64,000 nucleotides of DNA from a bacterium (GTDB lineage Bacteria; Bacteroidota; Ignavibacteria; SZUA-365), in NCBI GenBank assembly GCA_020444325.1, contig JAHLLD010000016.1, positions 62,001 through 126,000 on the forward strand. The letters are read 5' to 3'. The position numbers were made by a program, and so were the translations under genes. How positions within the stretch are numbered: the first letter of the stretch is position 1; each line of letters opens with the position of its first letter. This document shows positions 53,146 through 62,341 of this stretch, one piece after another. Under the pieces are notes generated by a model that had not been told where the DNA came from, ran no database searches, and saw nothing but the letters and a program-made list of their open reading frames with translations.

Positions 53146-56100
53146 ATGAAGAATTCAACTTTATCGCATGCCGGTGAGAGGCCGTGCGTGCATGTATTGA
53201 CCGTCACTGCTGCGTGCATACTATTCCGACGCATCGGATCAACACTTTTCAGCATCGCATGCATCCTGGCATTGCTCGTCACGAGCACCCCCGTCACACT
53301 GAACGCGCAGACGGAATGGAAAGACAGGTATATCTCGATTGCGAGGGAGAATCAAACAAATCCCACCGTGGCCCAACCAACGCAAACTGCGCAGACGGTG
53401 ACTGTGTGGGAGGATCGACGTAACGACGCTACCGGTACCGATATTTACATTCAAAGCATTGACAATTCGACGGGGGTACCGCAGTGGGTTGCTGCACCTG
53501 TCAATGCCGATGCGGTGAAGGATCGTTTCGATGGCATGGCAGTGTGCCGGGCAGCCAATGATCAGCGTAATCCACGTGCGGCGTATGACGGGATGAACGG
53601 CGTGATTGTCGTATGGGAGGATTATCGAAACGACCCCACGCTGCAGGTTGCCGAAATCTGGGCGCAACGTATTGACCTGTTGACGGGATTGCCCGATCCG
53701 GCCTGGCCGCTGGACGGGATTCCCGTGTGCCAGACAGGTTATCACGCGGAACGCCCGAGAATCGCAGGCACTATGGACGGCGCGTTCATTACCTGGATCG
53801 ACCATCGCAACAACCTGTGGTCGCCGGTGAATCGTGACGTGTACGTTCAGTACATTAAAAGCGCATCCGCAACGTTCCCACCACCTCCGACGAATTGGAT
53901 CGCGAACGGTATTTCCGTCTCCGCCAATCCTCAGCACGACCAGATCAACCCCGAACTCGATGTCGATAATATCGTCACTCTGGACATGCTGGGTTTGATG
54001 ACACAGGGAGTGGTGATCACTTATCAGGATGACCGGTATCTCGGGGCGACCAGCGGAATGCCGGTCTGGTCGGTATTCGTCAACCGCATAAGCGCGGATG
54101 GCAATCAGCTGTATACATTTGGTGGTCTCGGTGGTGATGTTGCCGTTGATGCGTCAACCGGCGAACATCAGCGTCTTCCACGAGTTGTCACAACCGGCAA
54201 ACAACCGTACGTGACCGATCGCAGGGCAATTGTGGTCTGGGAAGACGATGTCGGTGGGGGAGCGAGCAGTACGGACATCTACTTTCAGGCGATCAGCAAT
54301 CTCGGCTTTTCTCCAAACAATCAACCGGGACAGCCGTACTGGCAGAACAGTACTCCGGTATGCACGGCACCGGGCGTGCAGACCGGTCCGATTCCAGTAC
54401 TTTTCGAGTACTTCAATCAAATCTCGCAGACGTACATACCGTACGTCACTGTCGGTTGGGAGGATTACCGTGACTATGCCGTCAACGGGATCGATCTTTA
54501 CGGCGGGCTGATTGATGCCATCACTCCTGCCGTCGTAAATCCAGGTGCCATGAACGGAGATATCATCAGCGCCCTGCCGTATGATCAGACTCAGCTTTCG
54601 ATGGACAATATCGGGTTGTCAAGCTCGTACGACAACACGGTGTTTGTCTGGAAGCATTTCAATGGCGTCGAAGCAAACATCCACTATCAGAAGATTTACA
54701 TCCCTGGCTGGATGCTGCTTCAGCCGCTGCATGGATTTCCGGTCACTGAGGCGAAGGCCGATCAAGTCCTTCCCCAGGCGAACAAGGAGGTCTTTGTCTG
54801 GCAGGATGGTCGGCGTGATCCGATTCCTGGTGACAATCAGGATGACGAGAACATCTACGCGCAGACACCCGGCGAGTGCACCGGCCCCACGGGCATGAAG
54901 TGGCGTGACAAATTCGCATACTGGACATATGGACACGATGCGCAGAATTACCGGATGGCCAGTGACACCACGGATGGAACAACCTACGTCGTCTGGGATG
55001 AAGAGCGCTATCCCTTTGGGCAGCCCGGGGATGCAGCACGCATCGTCTTCATCCAGAAATTCGACAAGGACGGTGTTCCACGGTGGAGCAATAATGGCGT
55101 GGCGCTGAGTATCTACAACGTACCAGGGGTGCAACTATTTTCACTGAACGCGTCACTCCCGGACGTATGTATAGACGGAGCTGGAGGTGCCCGTGTCGTC
55201 TGGCAGCAGCAGCCGCTAAATGGAAACCCGACGCAAGTTGTTGTTCCTGTGCATATTAACGCCTTAGCGACGATAGATTACGCTAGCGGCGGTTCTTGGC
55301 TTTATTATGGCTCTCCCATAATCGAACCACGTATTACGGCAATCAACGACGTTAATCACCATGCTGTTGTTGCAGGCATAGTTGATTATGGAGGTGGGCG
55401 CAGAGAGGCTCATTGTGGACTCTGGACAGTTAAAAACAACGTGGTGACTACCCCAATTCAAGCCACAGGATGGTTCCCAAATCAACCAGGGTGGCATACC
55501 GATCTGAATGTCATGTATGATGGTGTGAAGTACGTGTATATCTTGACAAATGATGTCCAGAATAGCAATATCGATATCACATGTGTTGATCGATTTACTA
55601 ACATATCTTATCAGAACAATGTGGTCGCAGGCTACAACGCGTTCGGTGGTCATGATCTCAACCTCGACAACAACGATATTGCTACGGGGAGCGCTGCGCT
55701 TGTTGCGTATTCGTACCAGCAAGCACCCGGAGCACCATTTGATGTATACTTCCGACATTGTCGCCTATGGACTTTGTCCGCACCGGTACAACTGACAAAC
55801 AATGCCGTTCCCACGGACAGCAAATATCCGGCAATTGCGTCGGACAATGTCTTCAACATTGCTGAAATGGGTGCACTGATCGCGTGGGATACAAAGTACA
55901 CAGTGCCCGGCACCTCCTGGATTTATCACAAGGTCGAATCCAACCGCGTGGCTTTTCCTGGCCCGACAACAGTGTTCCCGGCCAATTTTCAGATTGCCGC
56001 AGGTTTGCCAGGCCCATCGTATCCTGATATCACCCGCGTCATAAACCAATCCCCTGGAAACTACTCACCTCGTGGTGTGGTCGTATGGGAAGGTGGCGGA

Positions 56101-56676
56101 GAGAGTTCTCCCTGTAGCCTTGCGCGTCCAGTGGAAATCTATGCGCAGTACATGGATTATGATCCAGCAAGTGGAAATATCGGAGCGCAATGGCCACAGC
56201 CGGAGATGGTTGGTCCTGGACCGGGAAACTATATGCAGACAGGTCCTACCGTGAAACAGTCCATCCCATCAACGGTTGCCGTGTTCTGGGATGATACTCA
56301 GACCGGGAACAATGGTATTATGGGCACGCGAATGGATGTCGGAAGTACTGTCATTGATTGGGCGAAGCGAACCCGGGATGAGGCCCTGCCAATACAACCT
56401 GGTCAGCTGACGATCATCGATATCTGGCCTCAGCCCGCACATTCCGGATGTGAAGTCGCTATTTCGCTGCATGCAGATGTGGATGCGACGGTCAGCTTCG
56501 AACTCTATGACCTGCTAGGCCGACGAATCGCGGTCCTGTATAGTGGGTTCATGGAGAGGTCCGAACTTACGGTCAGATTCAGTCCATCAGCGTATGATCT
56601 GAATACCGGAACCTACTTGCTGCGTGCTCGCAGTGAAGAGGGACAGACGAGTCGTACGATTACCGTCGTCCGTTAA
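53146..56676 (+). CDS. Giant T9SS secreted protein B (repeated W-E-D-x-R-N propeller motifs)
   Basis: A 1176-residue exported protein with AGGA 6 bases before the ATG. The signal region is long, with a first hydrophobic stretch VHVLTVTAACILF and the main one FSIACILALLVTSTPVTLNAQ. The mature part is built of blades marked by W-[EQI]-D-x-R-[NR] followed by D-[IL]-Y-x-Q: TVTVWEDRRNDATGTDIYIQ, VIVVWEDYRNDPTLQVAEIW, GAFITWIDHRNN, VTVGWEDYRDYAVNGIDLYG, VFVWQDGRRDPI. This is a common secreted beta-propeller-like repeat. A degenerate type-A sorting domain closes it (DIWPQPAHSGCEVAISLHAD, FELYDLLGRRIAVLYSG, GTYLLRARSEEGQTS). The stretch ~55.2-55.7 kb is more AT-rich than the rest. A strong terminator follows. 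Confidence 0.85.
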   Translation: MKNSTLSHAGERPCVHVLTVTAACILFRRIGSTLFSIACILALLVTSTPVTLNAQTEWKDRYISIARENQTNPTVAQPTQTAQTVTVWEDRRNDATGTDIYIQSIDNSTGVPQWVAAPVNADAVKDRFDGMAVCRAANDQRNPRAAYDGMNGVIVVWEDYRNDPTLQVAEIWAQRIDLLTGLPDPAWPLDGIPVCQTGYHAERPRIAGTMDGAFITWIDHRNNLWSPVNRDVYVQYIKSASATFPPPPTNWIANGISVSANPQHDQINPELDVDNIVTLDMLGLMTQGVVITYQDDRYLGATSGMPVWSVFVNRISADGNQLYTFGGLGGDVAVDASTGEHQRLPRVVTTGKQPYVTDRRAIVVWEDDVGGGASSTDIYFQAISNLGFSPNNQPGQPYWQNSTPVCTAPGVQTGPIPVLFEYFNQISQTYIPYVTVGWEDYRDYAVNGIDLYGGLIDAITPAVVNPGAMNGDIISALPYDQTQLSMDNIGLSSSYDNTVFVWKHFNGVEANIHYQKIYIPGWMLLQPLHGFPVTEAKADQVLPQANKEVFVWQDGRRDPIPGDNQDDENIYAQTPGECTGPTGMKWRDKFAYWTYGHDAQNYRMASDTTDGTTYVVWDEERYPFGQPGDAARIVFIQKFDKDGVPRWSNNGVALSIYNVPGVQLFSLNASLPDVCIDGAGGARVVWQQQPLNGNPTQVVVPVHINALATIDYASGGSWLYYGSPIIEPRITAINDVNHHAVVAGIVDYGGGRREAHCGLWTVKNNVVTTPIQATGWFPNQPGWHTDLNVMYDGVKYVYILTNDVQNSNIDITCVDRFTNISYQNNVVAGYNAFGGHDLNLDNNDIATGSAALVAYSYQQAPGAPFDVYFRHCRLWTLSAPVQLTNNAVPTDSKYPAIASDNVFNIAEMGALIAWDTKYTVPGTSWIYHKVESNRVAFPGPTTVFPANFQIAAGLPGPSYPDITRVINQSPGNYSPRGVVVWEGGGESSPCSLARPVEIYAQYMDYDPASGNIGAQWPQPEMVGPGPGNYMQTGPTVKQSIPSTVAVFWDDTQTGNNGIMGTRMDVGSTVIDWAKRTRDEALPIQPGQLTIIDIWPQPAHSGCEVAISLHADVDATVSFELYDLLGRRIAVLYSGFMERSELTVRFSPSAYDLNTGTYLLRARSEEGQTSRTITVVR

Positions 56677-56711
56677 TTATGTTGTTGCCTCGTACAACAC
56701 CACACGACGAT

Positions 56712-56754
56712 ATGGAGAGGTGGCGCGTGCCACCTCTCCATTGAATATTTTTTT
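56712..56754 (+). terminator. Intrinsic terminator after gene B
   Basis: Perfect 13-bp stem ATGGAGAGGTGGC / GCCACCTCTCCAT with a GCGT loop (56712-56741), followed by TGAATATTTTTTTA. It lies 36 bp after the stop of gene B and 31 bp before the next ATG. Confidence 0.93.
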
Positions 56755-56784
56755 AAATCATCCTGCACAGCATGCGGCACCGCC

Positions 56785-59700
56785 ATGAGATTTCCGAACA
56801 ACTTTTCTGCATCATTGCTTTTTTTACTCCTCATCCTGACCGCAACCTCATACGCAGGTGATCCACCCATGCGGCGCGATGTTCTCAGCAGGATTCCACT
56901 GCAGTTCATCGAGAACGGTGGCCAGTGGGATGCCCCCGTGGAATTCGGTGTGATTCGCGGTATGGAAAAAGCAGCGTTCAGCCGGGAAGGTGTGACGATT
57001 TTTCGTCCCCAGCGTCGCTCGGTGGCACTGCCTTCGTATTCTGAGGGTGGGATGTCAAATGGCATGGATGCTGAGATATGGGGAAAAGTTGAGCGGCTTG
57101 GGCTGCATTTCATACGGCCGTCTGTCAAACTTCGGGTGACGGGTTCGGGACTGACCGACACGAAGACGAACTTCTACATCGGCAGCGATTCCTCGCGATG
57201 GAGTGCGGGACTCGATTCCTTCACCGGTGTACGCTACGCAGATGTGTGGGAGGGAATCGATGTCAGCTTCACGGAGAAGGGTGGTAAACTCGTGCAGCGC
57301 ATTGACATCGGAGCTGGTGAGGATCTTGCATCGGTAGCTTTCAGTGCCTCCGGCTTTGCACATGGGGAAGCGTTGCAGAGCGCTCGATGGTTTGATGATA
57401 ACGGACACGCAGTCCCGGCGGGAGGCGGATTCGAACAGTATGGTGACACCATTCGGCTGCGACCTTACCGCAATTTCCTCGAGCGGCGCATGGTGATTGA
57501 GACGGAGTTTAATACGTTACTGGGGGGGAGTGGAATCGAAGAGCTCCATGGCTACGATATTGATGAGAAAGGGAGAATCGTCGTGGCGATGTTGACTACG
57601 TCGACCGATCTGCCTGTGATAAATGCCTCGCAGGAGATGCACAGAGGTGGTAGCCTCCCTCTGGAGACGGACTACTATATAGCCAGTTTTGATGCCGAAA
57701 TGCAGATATGTAATTGGTCTACCTACCTTGGCGGCAGCGAGGATGAAGCCTTTCATGCGTATGTAGATTTATTACACGGAGACCTCCGCGGATGTATTAC
57801 ACCTCACCTTGAAAAGCTGGAAACATCGGGATCCAACACATATATGCTTGGGACCACGGAATCCTATGATTTTCCGATTTCATCGAATGCTATGCAGAAA
57901 AACCGTCAACCTCCAACGATGGGCGAGACGACAGCAACTACGTTGACAATGTTTGATGATACAGGTCAGCTTGTTCAATCAACCTGGGTTGGCGGACCTG
58001 CAATGTTCAGTCCATTCAGTCTTGATGCAAGCAGTCAGGGCGATGTCCTTGTCGGAGGTATTACCAGCGGGGAGCAGTGGTTTGTCCAACCAGGGGCTCT
58101 ACTGGATAGCAATACAGTTGACCAACCATATGTAGACTCCATAATGACGATCTTGAGTTTCGTCAAGTTCACGAAGGATTTGGACAGCGTGCAAGCGGGC
58201 ACGTACTTGTTCCCTTTCCCGGGAGTAAAAACGGCCGGGACATCAGGATTGATGACGGAGATAACCGAGCAGGGTGAACTCGTGATTGCGATTCAGCTCG
58301 TGGACAGTACAACGCATCCTCCGGCGATTGCATCCTGGCAATCCAGTGGGGGTAAGGAGGATCTATTGGTGTGCAAGGTCAATGCGTCGTTCACCGATTA
58401 TGTCTTCACTACATGGCTTGGGGGGAAGGTTATCGCAGGATCGGATCTCGCCGTAACGAAGGATGGTGATGTGATTGTTGCGGGTATCGACTTTACTGGA
58501 GATCTCGTTATGCGACATCCACTTTCCTCCACATACAGTACAGCAAAAGGAGTACAAAGTCATTTTGTAGCTAAAATTCCTGGTCGGGGAGGAGTTGCTG
58601 ATTTCGTGACATATCTCCCCTGGTTGGAGAAATCGGCGAATTTGTCGTTTGGCAGCAGTGTAGATGTACTCGATTGTGGAGATATACTCGTTTTTGGTAT
58701 TGGCATAACCGACAGTATTCTGTTTCAGAATCCCGATGATACCGTATCAAGTGTTTTCCAAAATGGTCAGACACCCTACCTTCTGGCACTTGATCCGACG
58801 GGACAAAATATCCGTTACAGTAGCTACTGGCATTTTGACGGGTCGTATCCGAATCAGCAAACGCTAGGATTTGGCGTGTCGGGTGGTCGCCTGGTGAGTG
58901 CCCCGGGCAGCCCGACGTCGCTACATACAGAGGTTCACAATGGACAGTTGTATCTCGGTGGTTACATCCCCAGTATCTACAAAGACAGCTTGACCACCTT
59001 CCACGAGTTTCAACCACTCTATGGCGGGGGAGAGCAGGATGTGGCGCTGATTCGCACGCGAGCGCCGGGCTGTGCGCTGCTGGCATGTTCAGTTGAGATG
59101 GAGGATACGGTACGCATCAGCCGCACGCCGCCGTGGATTTCACCGGAACGCCTGCTCGTGGACGTTGAAGTGGCGAATGTGGATCCGGTGCGCAGCGCGG
59201 GTGAGGTGGAATGTGTGCTGACGCTGCCTCCAGGACTCGTGCTCGATCCTTCAACACAGTCCCTTCGCCAAACGCTTTCCGGAACGATCGCACCGGGAAG
59301 GACTGAACATTTCACATGGACACTGCGCGTGGATACATCCGCACTCGTGCTCGCTGCGGACAGCGGTCTGTGGATCGATGCGGTGACGTATTACAAGGTC
59401 GGTGATAATCCCCGGGAAGGGGCGCCTGCAGCCCTGCCCTGTGAGCATTACCTGCGCTTCGAACAGGTCGAGCATCTCGAACCGCTGCTGGCCTGCAACG
59501 TGGAGATGCCGGATTCGATTCTCGTCAATGGCACCGGCGACAACTATTTCCCACAGCCTTTCACGGTACGGTTTACGACGGAGAACACAGGCACGGAAGC
59601 AGTGACGTTCGCACGTTTCGGTCTGTATCCCGGTGGAGACATTGGTGCGATCCCGGTACCGGCGAATCAAAAGTATCAGCCGGGTGTGACGCTGCCTCCG

Positions 59701-61908
59701 GGCGAGACGCACGCGCTTACCTGGCAGGTACGCACCGAGCGCAGGGCAGAGGACCGCTGGATGCGCGTGCTCGTGGCGGGAGAGGACGCGATCGGCAACC
59801 CGATCACCTTCTGCGAGCAAGAGGTGTTTGTGCCCGGACTCTTGTCACCGCGCTGTCAACCTGCGTCGACGGTTGAGATACGAGTCGATCCTTCGACGGG
59901 CGCGTATACCCCGGATCCGTTCGAGGTCGGCATGACAATGCAGCAAGTGCTCGATACCACGCTTCTCGACTGCGTCGGGGTGATTGACCTTTCTGCCTGT
60001 CGTTATGTCGGACTCGCCAGTGGCGAGACCCTGCAGCGTCCGGCCGTGCGTCTTTCGGCCGACGAAAGCGATACCCTGCGCTGGCAATTGTCGCTGTCGT
60101 CCATTCCGTCTGTCACTGCGTACGACACCGTCGTCTACCAGACGTATTCCGCTGGTGAGCTGCGCAGCAGTTGCCTGCAGGTGTTTCGTATCGTGACGCT
60201 GTCGGAAAACGTCTCCTGTGCCATCACGGCCGGGGATTCACTCACGCAGCAGGACCTGCTCTCCCGTACTCCCGTTCCACTCTCGGGTATCCTGCGCAAC
60301 ATCGGTACTGTCCCGGTGAGCGTGGACCATCTCAGGCTTTCGATACCCGCCGGGAGCGGGGTGTATGCCGACGAAGCGCTCATGCAGACGGGCAGAACCC
60401 TGGGACCGAATGAGGACCTTGTCATCGACTGGACGCTGCACGCGCGTATTCTCCGAAACAGCCGCGACGTTTTGCTTGAAGTATCCGCTTTCGATGATAC
60501 CGACAGTTTGCTCACGAGCTGTATGCACAATCTGCATATTGCGGGTGGACCCGAACTGCAGTGCATGCTGTCCGCTGCAGATACGGTACGATTCGACCGG
60601 CAGGGTCCCGCGTATGATCCGGATCCGTGTCCTGTTACCGTAGACCTTCGCAACCTGCTCGATGAAGAAGAACGCAGCGTTGACGCGCACATTGACCTTT
60701 CATCTGCAACACGCTTTACGCTGGCAAGCGGAGAAACCACGGAGAAAACCATCACGGTCATCGACAGCCAGGCAACGGGGACGGTAACCTGGCTTCTCAT
60801 CCCGCAGCCTGCATCTACCGCCGAGGATCAGGAGGTCATCGTGCGCTATCGATCCGACGAGCAGACGGAGTGGAAAGAGTGCAGTGTGATTATTCACATC
60901 GAAGCCTGGCCGGAGGAAACGGGCACAGACTGTGCAACAGGGGGACACGATTCCCTTTACGCAGATCCGTACTACGAACGTTTCATCCCTGATCCGCTCT
61001 TTGTGTCGTACACCGTAACGAATACCGGGACAATCGCTCTCACGGGCTGTGAGGCTTCGATTATCCTTCCTCCCGAGTTCGTCCTTGCCGGATCGGACAG
61101 TACGCAGCTGTTCACATCACCGGAGTTTGCAAATCAGCAGGGCGGACCCGTTTCACCCGGAACACTTCTTCCGAACGCATCCTGCACACGGTGGTGGATG
61201 ATCACGCCGTCGAATCAGCTTACGGCAGCCGGACCTGTTAACGTAACGTGGCAATGGCGTTCCGATCAGCAGGGAAGTAGTGATGGATGCAGTTCGTCCA
61301 TCGAAGTCGTCTTCGATTCCCCGGGCAGTGTCGTGCTCTCCCCGAAGCACCTGTACTTCGAAGCCGAACGCGGCGGACCGCTTCCCGCAGCGCAGAGCGT
61401 GCAGTTGTGGACGGGCGGAGGATTGTCCATGCCCTGGAGCATGCAGCCCACTGAAACCTGGTTGAATGCAAATCCACTCTCCGGCAGCCAGGAAGCCACG
61501 GTCGTTGTGCAGCCGAACAGCACGATGCTTGATGTCGGTGGACACGGAGCCGCACTGAACGTATCCGCAACCCCGTCGAATCGCAGCATCGCAGTGACAT
61601 ACGTGATCCGGAAGAGCACCGGTGTTGACGATCCGTCGCTACCTGCCGCTTTAACCCTTGAAGCGTGGCCGCAACCGGTCGCAATTGGTGGCATGCTGCA
61701 GGTGGCCATTCCCGGTGCGGGAGATGAGAGCTATCGCCTGTCGCTTTACGACATGCTTGGACGCGAACGCCTCTCCCGCACGCTCGAAGCCGGTGGACAG
61801 TGGGGCATAGCTGTGTCCGGCACACAGTTCACTCCGGGAAGCTACATCCTTCGCGTCACAGCTGCGGACGGTGCGCAGGTGTCGAAGCTTATATCGGTGA
61901 TCAGGTAG
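56785..61908 (+). CDS. Giant T9SS secreted protein A' (paralogue of A)
   Basis: A 1707-residue exported protein with the same layout as A: signal peptide (MRFPNNFSASLLFLLLILTATSYAG), DUF7948-like domain (LQFIENGGQWDAPVEFGVIR ... TNFYIGSDSSRWSAGLDSFT ... GVRYADVWEGIDVSF), an SBBP/propeller region, six cysteine-started Ig-like modules (CSVEMEDTVRISRTPPWISP, CNVEMPDSILVNGTGDNYFP, CAITAGDSLTQQDLLSRTPV, CMLSAADTVRFDRQGPAYDP, CATGGHDSLYADPYYERFIP), a BACON-like domain and a type-A sorting domain. The C-terminal ~530 residues are almost the same as in A at protein and DNA level, while the N-terminal two thirds differ strongly. The 57.5-59.0 kb part is visibly more AT-rich. No good ribosome binding site is seen; 108 bp separate it from B. 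Confidence 0.87.
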   Translation: MRFPNNFSASLLFLLLILTATSYAGDPPMRRDVLSRIPLQFIENGGQWDAPVEFGVIRGMEKAAFSREGVTIFRPQRRSVALPSYSEGGMSNGMDAEIWGKVERLGLHFIRPSVKLRVTGSGLTDTKTNFYIGSDSSRWSAGLDSFTGVRYADVWEGIDVSFTEKGGKLVQRIDIGAGEDLASVAFSASGFAHGEALQSARWFDDNGHAVPAGGGFEQYGDTIRLRPYRNFLERRMVIETEFNTLLGGSGIEELHGYDIDEKGRIVVAMLTTSTDLPVINASQEMHRGGSLPLETDYYIASFDAEMQICNWSTYLGGSEDEAFHAYVDLLHGDLRGCITPHLEKLETSGSNTYMLGTTESYDFPISSNAMQKNRQPPTMGETTATTLTMFDDTGQLVQSTWVGGPAMFSPFSLDASSQGDVLVGGITSGEQWFVQPGALLDSNTVDQPYVDSIMTILSFVKFTKDLDSVQAGTYLFPFPGVKTAGTSGLMTEITEQGELVIAIQLVDSTTHPPAIASWQSSGGKEDLLVCKVNASFTDYVFTTWLGGKVIAGSDLAVTKDGDVIVAGIDFTGDLVMRHPLSSTYSTAKGVQSHFVAKIPGRGGVADFVTYLPWLEKSANLSFGSSVDVLDCGDILVFGIGITDSILFQNPDDTVSSVFQNGQTPYLLALDPTGQNIRYSSYWHFDGSYPNQQTLGFGVSGGRLVSAPGSPTSLHTEVHNGQLYLGGYIPSIYKDSLTTFHEFQPLYGGGEQDVALIRTRAPGCALLACSVEMEDTVRISRTPPWISPERLLVDVEVANVDPVRSAGEVECVLTLPPGLVLDPSTQSLRQTLSGTIAPGRTEHFTWTLRVDTSALVLAADSGLWIDAVTYYKVGDNPREGAPAALPCEHYLRFEQVEHLEPLLACNVEMPDSILVNGTGDNYFPQPFTVRFTTENTGTEAVTFARFGLYPGGDIGAIPVPANQKYQPGVTLPPGETHALTWQVRTERRAEDRWMRVLVAGEDAIGNPITFCEQEVFVPGLLSPRCQPASTVEIRVDPSTGAYTPDPFEVGMTMQQVLDTTLLDCVGVIDLSACRYVGLASGETLQRPAVRLSADESDTLRWQLSLSSIPSVTAYDTVVYQTYSAGELRSSCLQVFRIVTLSENVSCAITAGDSLTQQDLLSRTPVPLSGILRNIGTVPVSVDHLRLSIPAGSGVYADEALMQTGRTLGPNEDLVIDWTLHARILRNSRDVLLEVSAFDDTDSLLTSCMHNLHIAGGPELQCMLSAADTVRFDRQGPAYDPDPCPVTVDLRNLLDEEERSVDAHIDLSSATRFTLASGETTEKTITVIDSQATGTVTWLLIPQPASTAEDQEVIVRYRSDEQTEWKECSVIIHIEAWPEETGTDCATGGHDSLYADPYYERFIPDPLFVSYTVTNTGTIALTGCEASIILPPEFVLAGSDSTQLFTSPEFANQQGGPVSPGTLLPNASCTRWWMITPSNQLTAAGPVNVTWQWRSDQQGSSDGCSSSIEVVFDSPGSVVLSPKHLYFEAERGGPLPAAQSVQLWTGGGLSMPWSMQPTETWLNANPLSGSQEATVVVQPNSTMLDVGGHGAALNVSATPSNRSIAVTYVIRKSTGVDDPSLPAALTLEAWPQPVAIGGMLQVAIPGAGDESYRLSLYDMLGRERLSRTLEAGGQWGIAVSGTQFTPGSYILRVTAADGAQVSKLISVIR
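60522..60538. repeat. TATGCA-N5-TGCATA palindrome, copy 7, inside gene A'
   Basis: TATGCA-CAATC-TGCATA with perfect 6-bp arms, encoding CMHNLHI in the fourth-fifth module junction of A'. The corresponding position in gene A reads differently, so it is not part of the conserved paralogue sequence. Confidence 0.5.
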
Positions 61909-61923
61909 CATCTCGAGACACCA

Positions 61924-62025
61924 ATCAATGGGAACACCCGCCTTCGTCCTGTAATACAGGACTTCGGCGGGCACGCGGATTTTCACGGGTCGTAAGGATT
62001 TTCACGGAAAAGGGGGGAGGTCGGA
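61924..62025. repeat. Dispersed palindromic repeat, copy R10, interrupted by a 35-base hairpin
   Basis: Left end ATCAATGGGAACAC, then an extra hairpin from 61937 to 61971 (CCCGCC...GGCGGG with nested TCCTGTA/TACAGGA and TTCG opposite TTCG), then the repeat continues GCGGATTTTCACGGGTCGTA and ends in AAAAGGGGGGAGG. It lies 15 bp after the stop of A', mirroring R9 after A. Confidence 0.7.
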
Positions 62026-62112
62026 TCTGCTGAAATTTGTGGCACTCGCTCTTCCGGCTTCGTTTAGCTCTCGCGTGCCCGCCGTAGTTGCGCGCAGCGT
62101 CACGTAGGCGGG

Positions 62113-62209
62113 CCTTCGCTCTCGCCCTCGCCCTCGCCTTCGCCCTCGCCTTCGCTCTCGCCTTCGCCCTCGAATTCGCTCTCGCCATCGCCTTCGCCTT
62201 CGCCTTCGC
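62113..62209. repeat. CTCGCC/TTCGCC hexanucleotide microsatellite
   Basis: About 16 tandem hexamers of [CT]TCGC[CT] type. It is flanked on the right by CTTCCGGCTTCGCTTCGC, the reverse complement (with one mismatch) of the sequence flanking the GAAATC array near 45.6 kb, and on the left by GCGCAGCGTCACGTAGGCGG, matching the other flank there. Confidence 0.8.
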
Positions 62210-62341
62210 ACTTCCGGCTTCGCTTCGCCCGCACCATACAAGCATTGGTGCATGATATTAGCGATAGCTACGGCGGGACGAGACGCCGCGACATGCGATC
62301 TCCTGCAGCACAGCGTAGTCGACACCCACACACTCCCTAAT

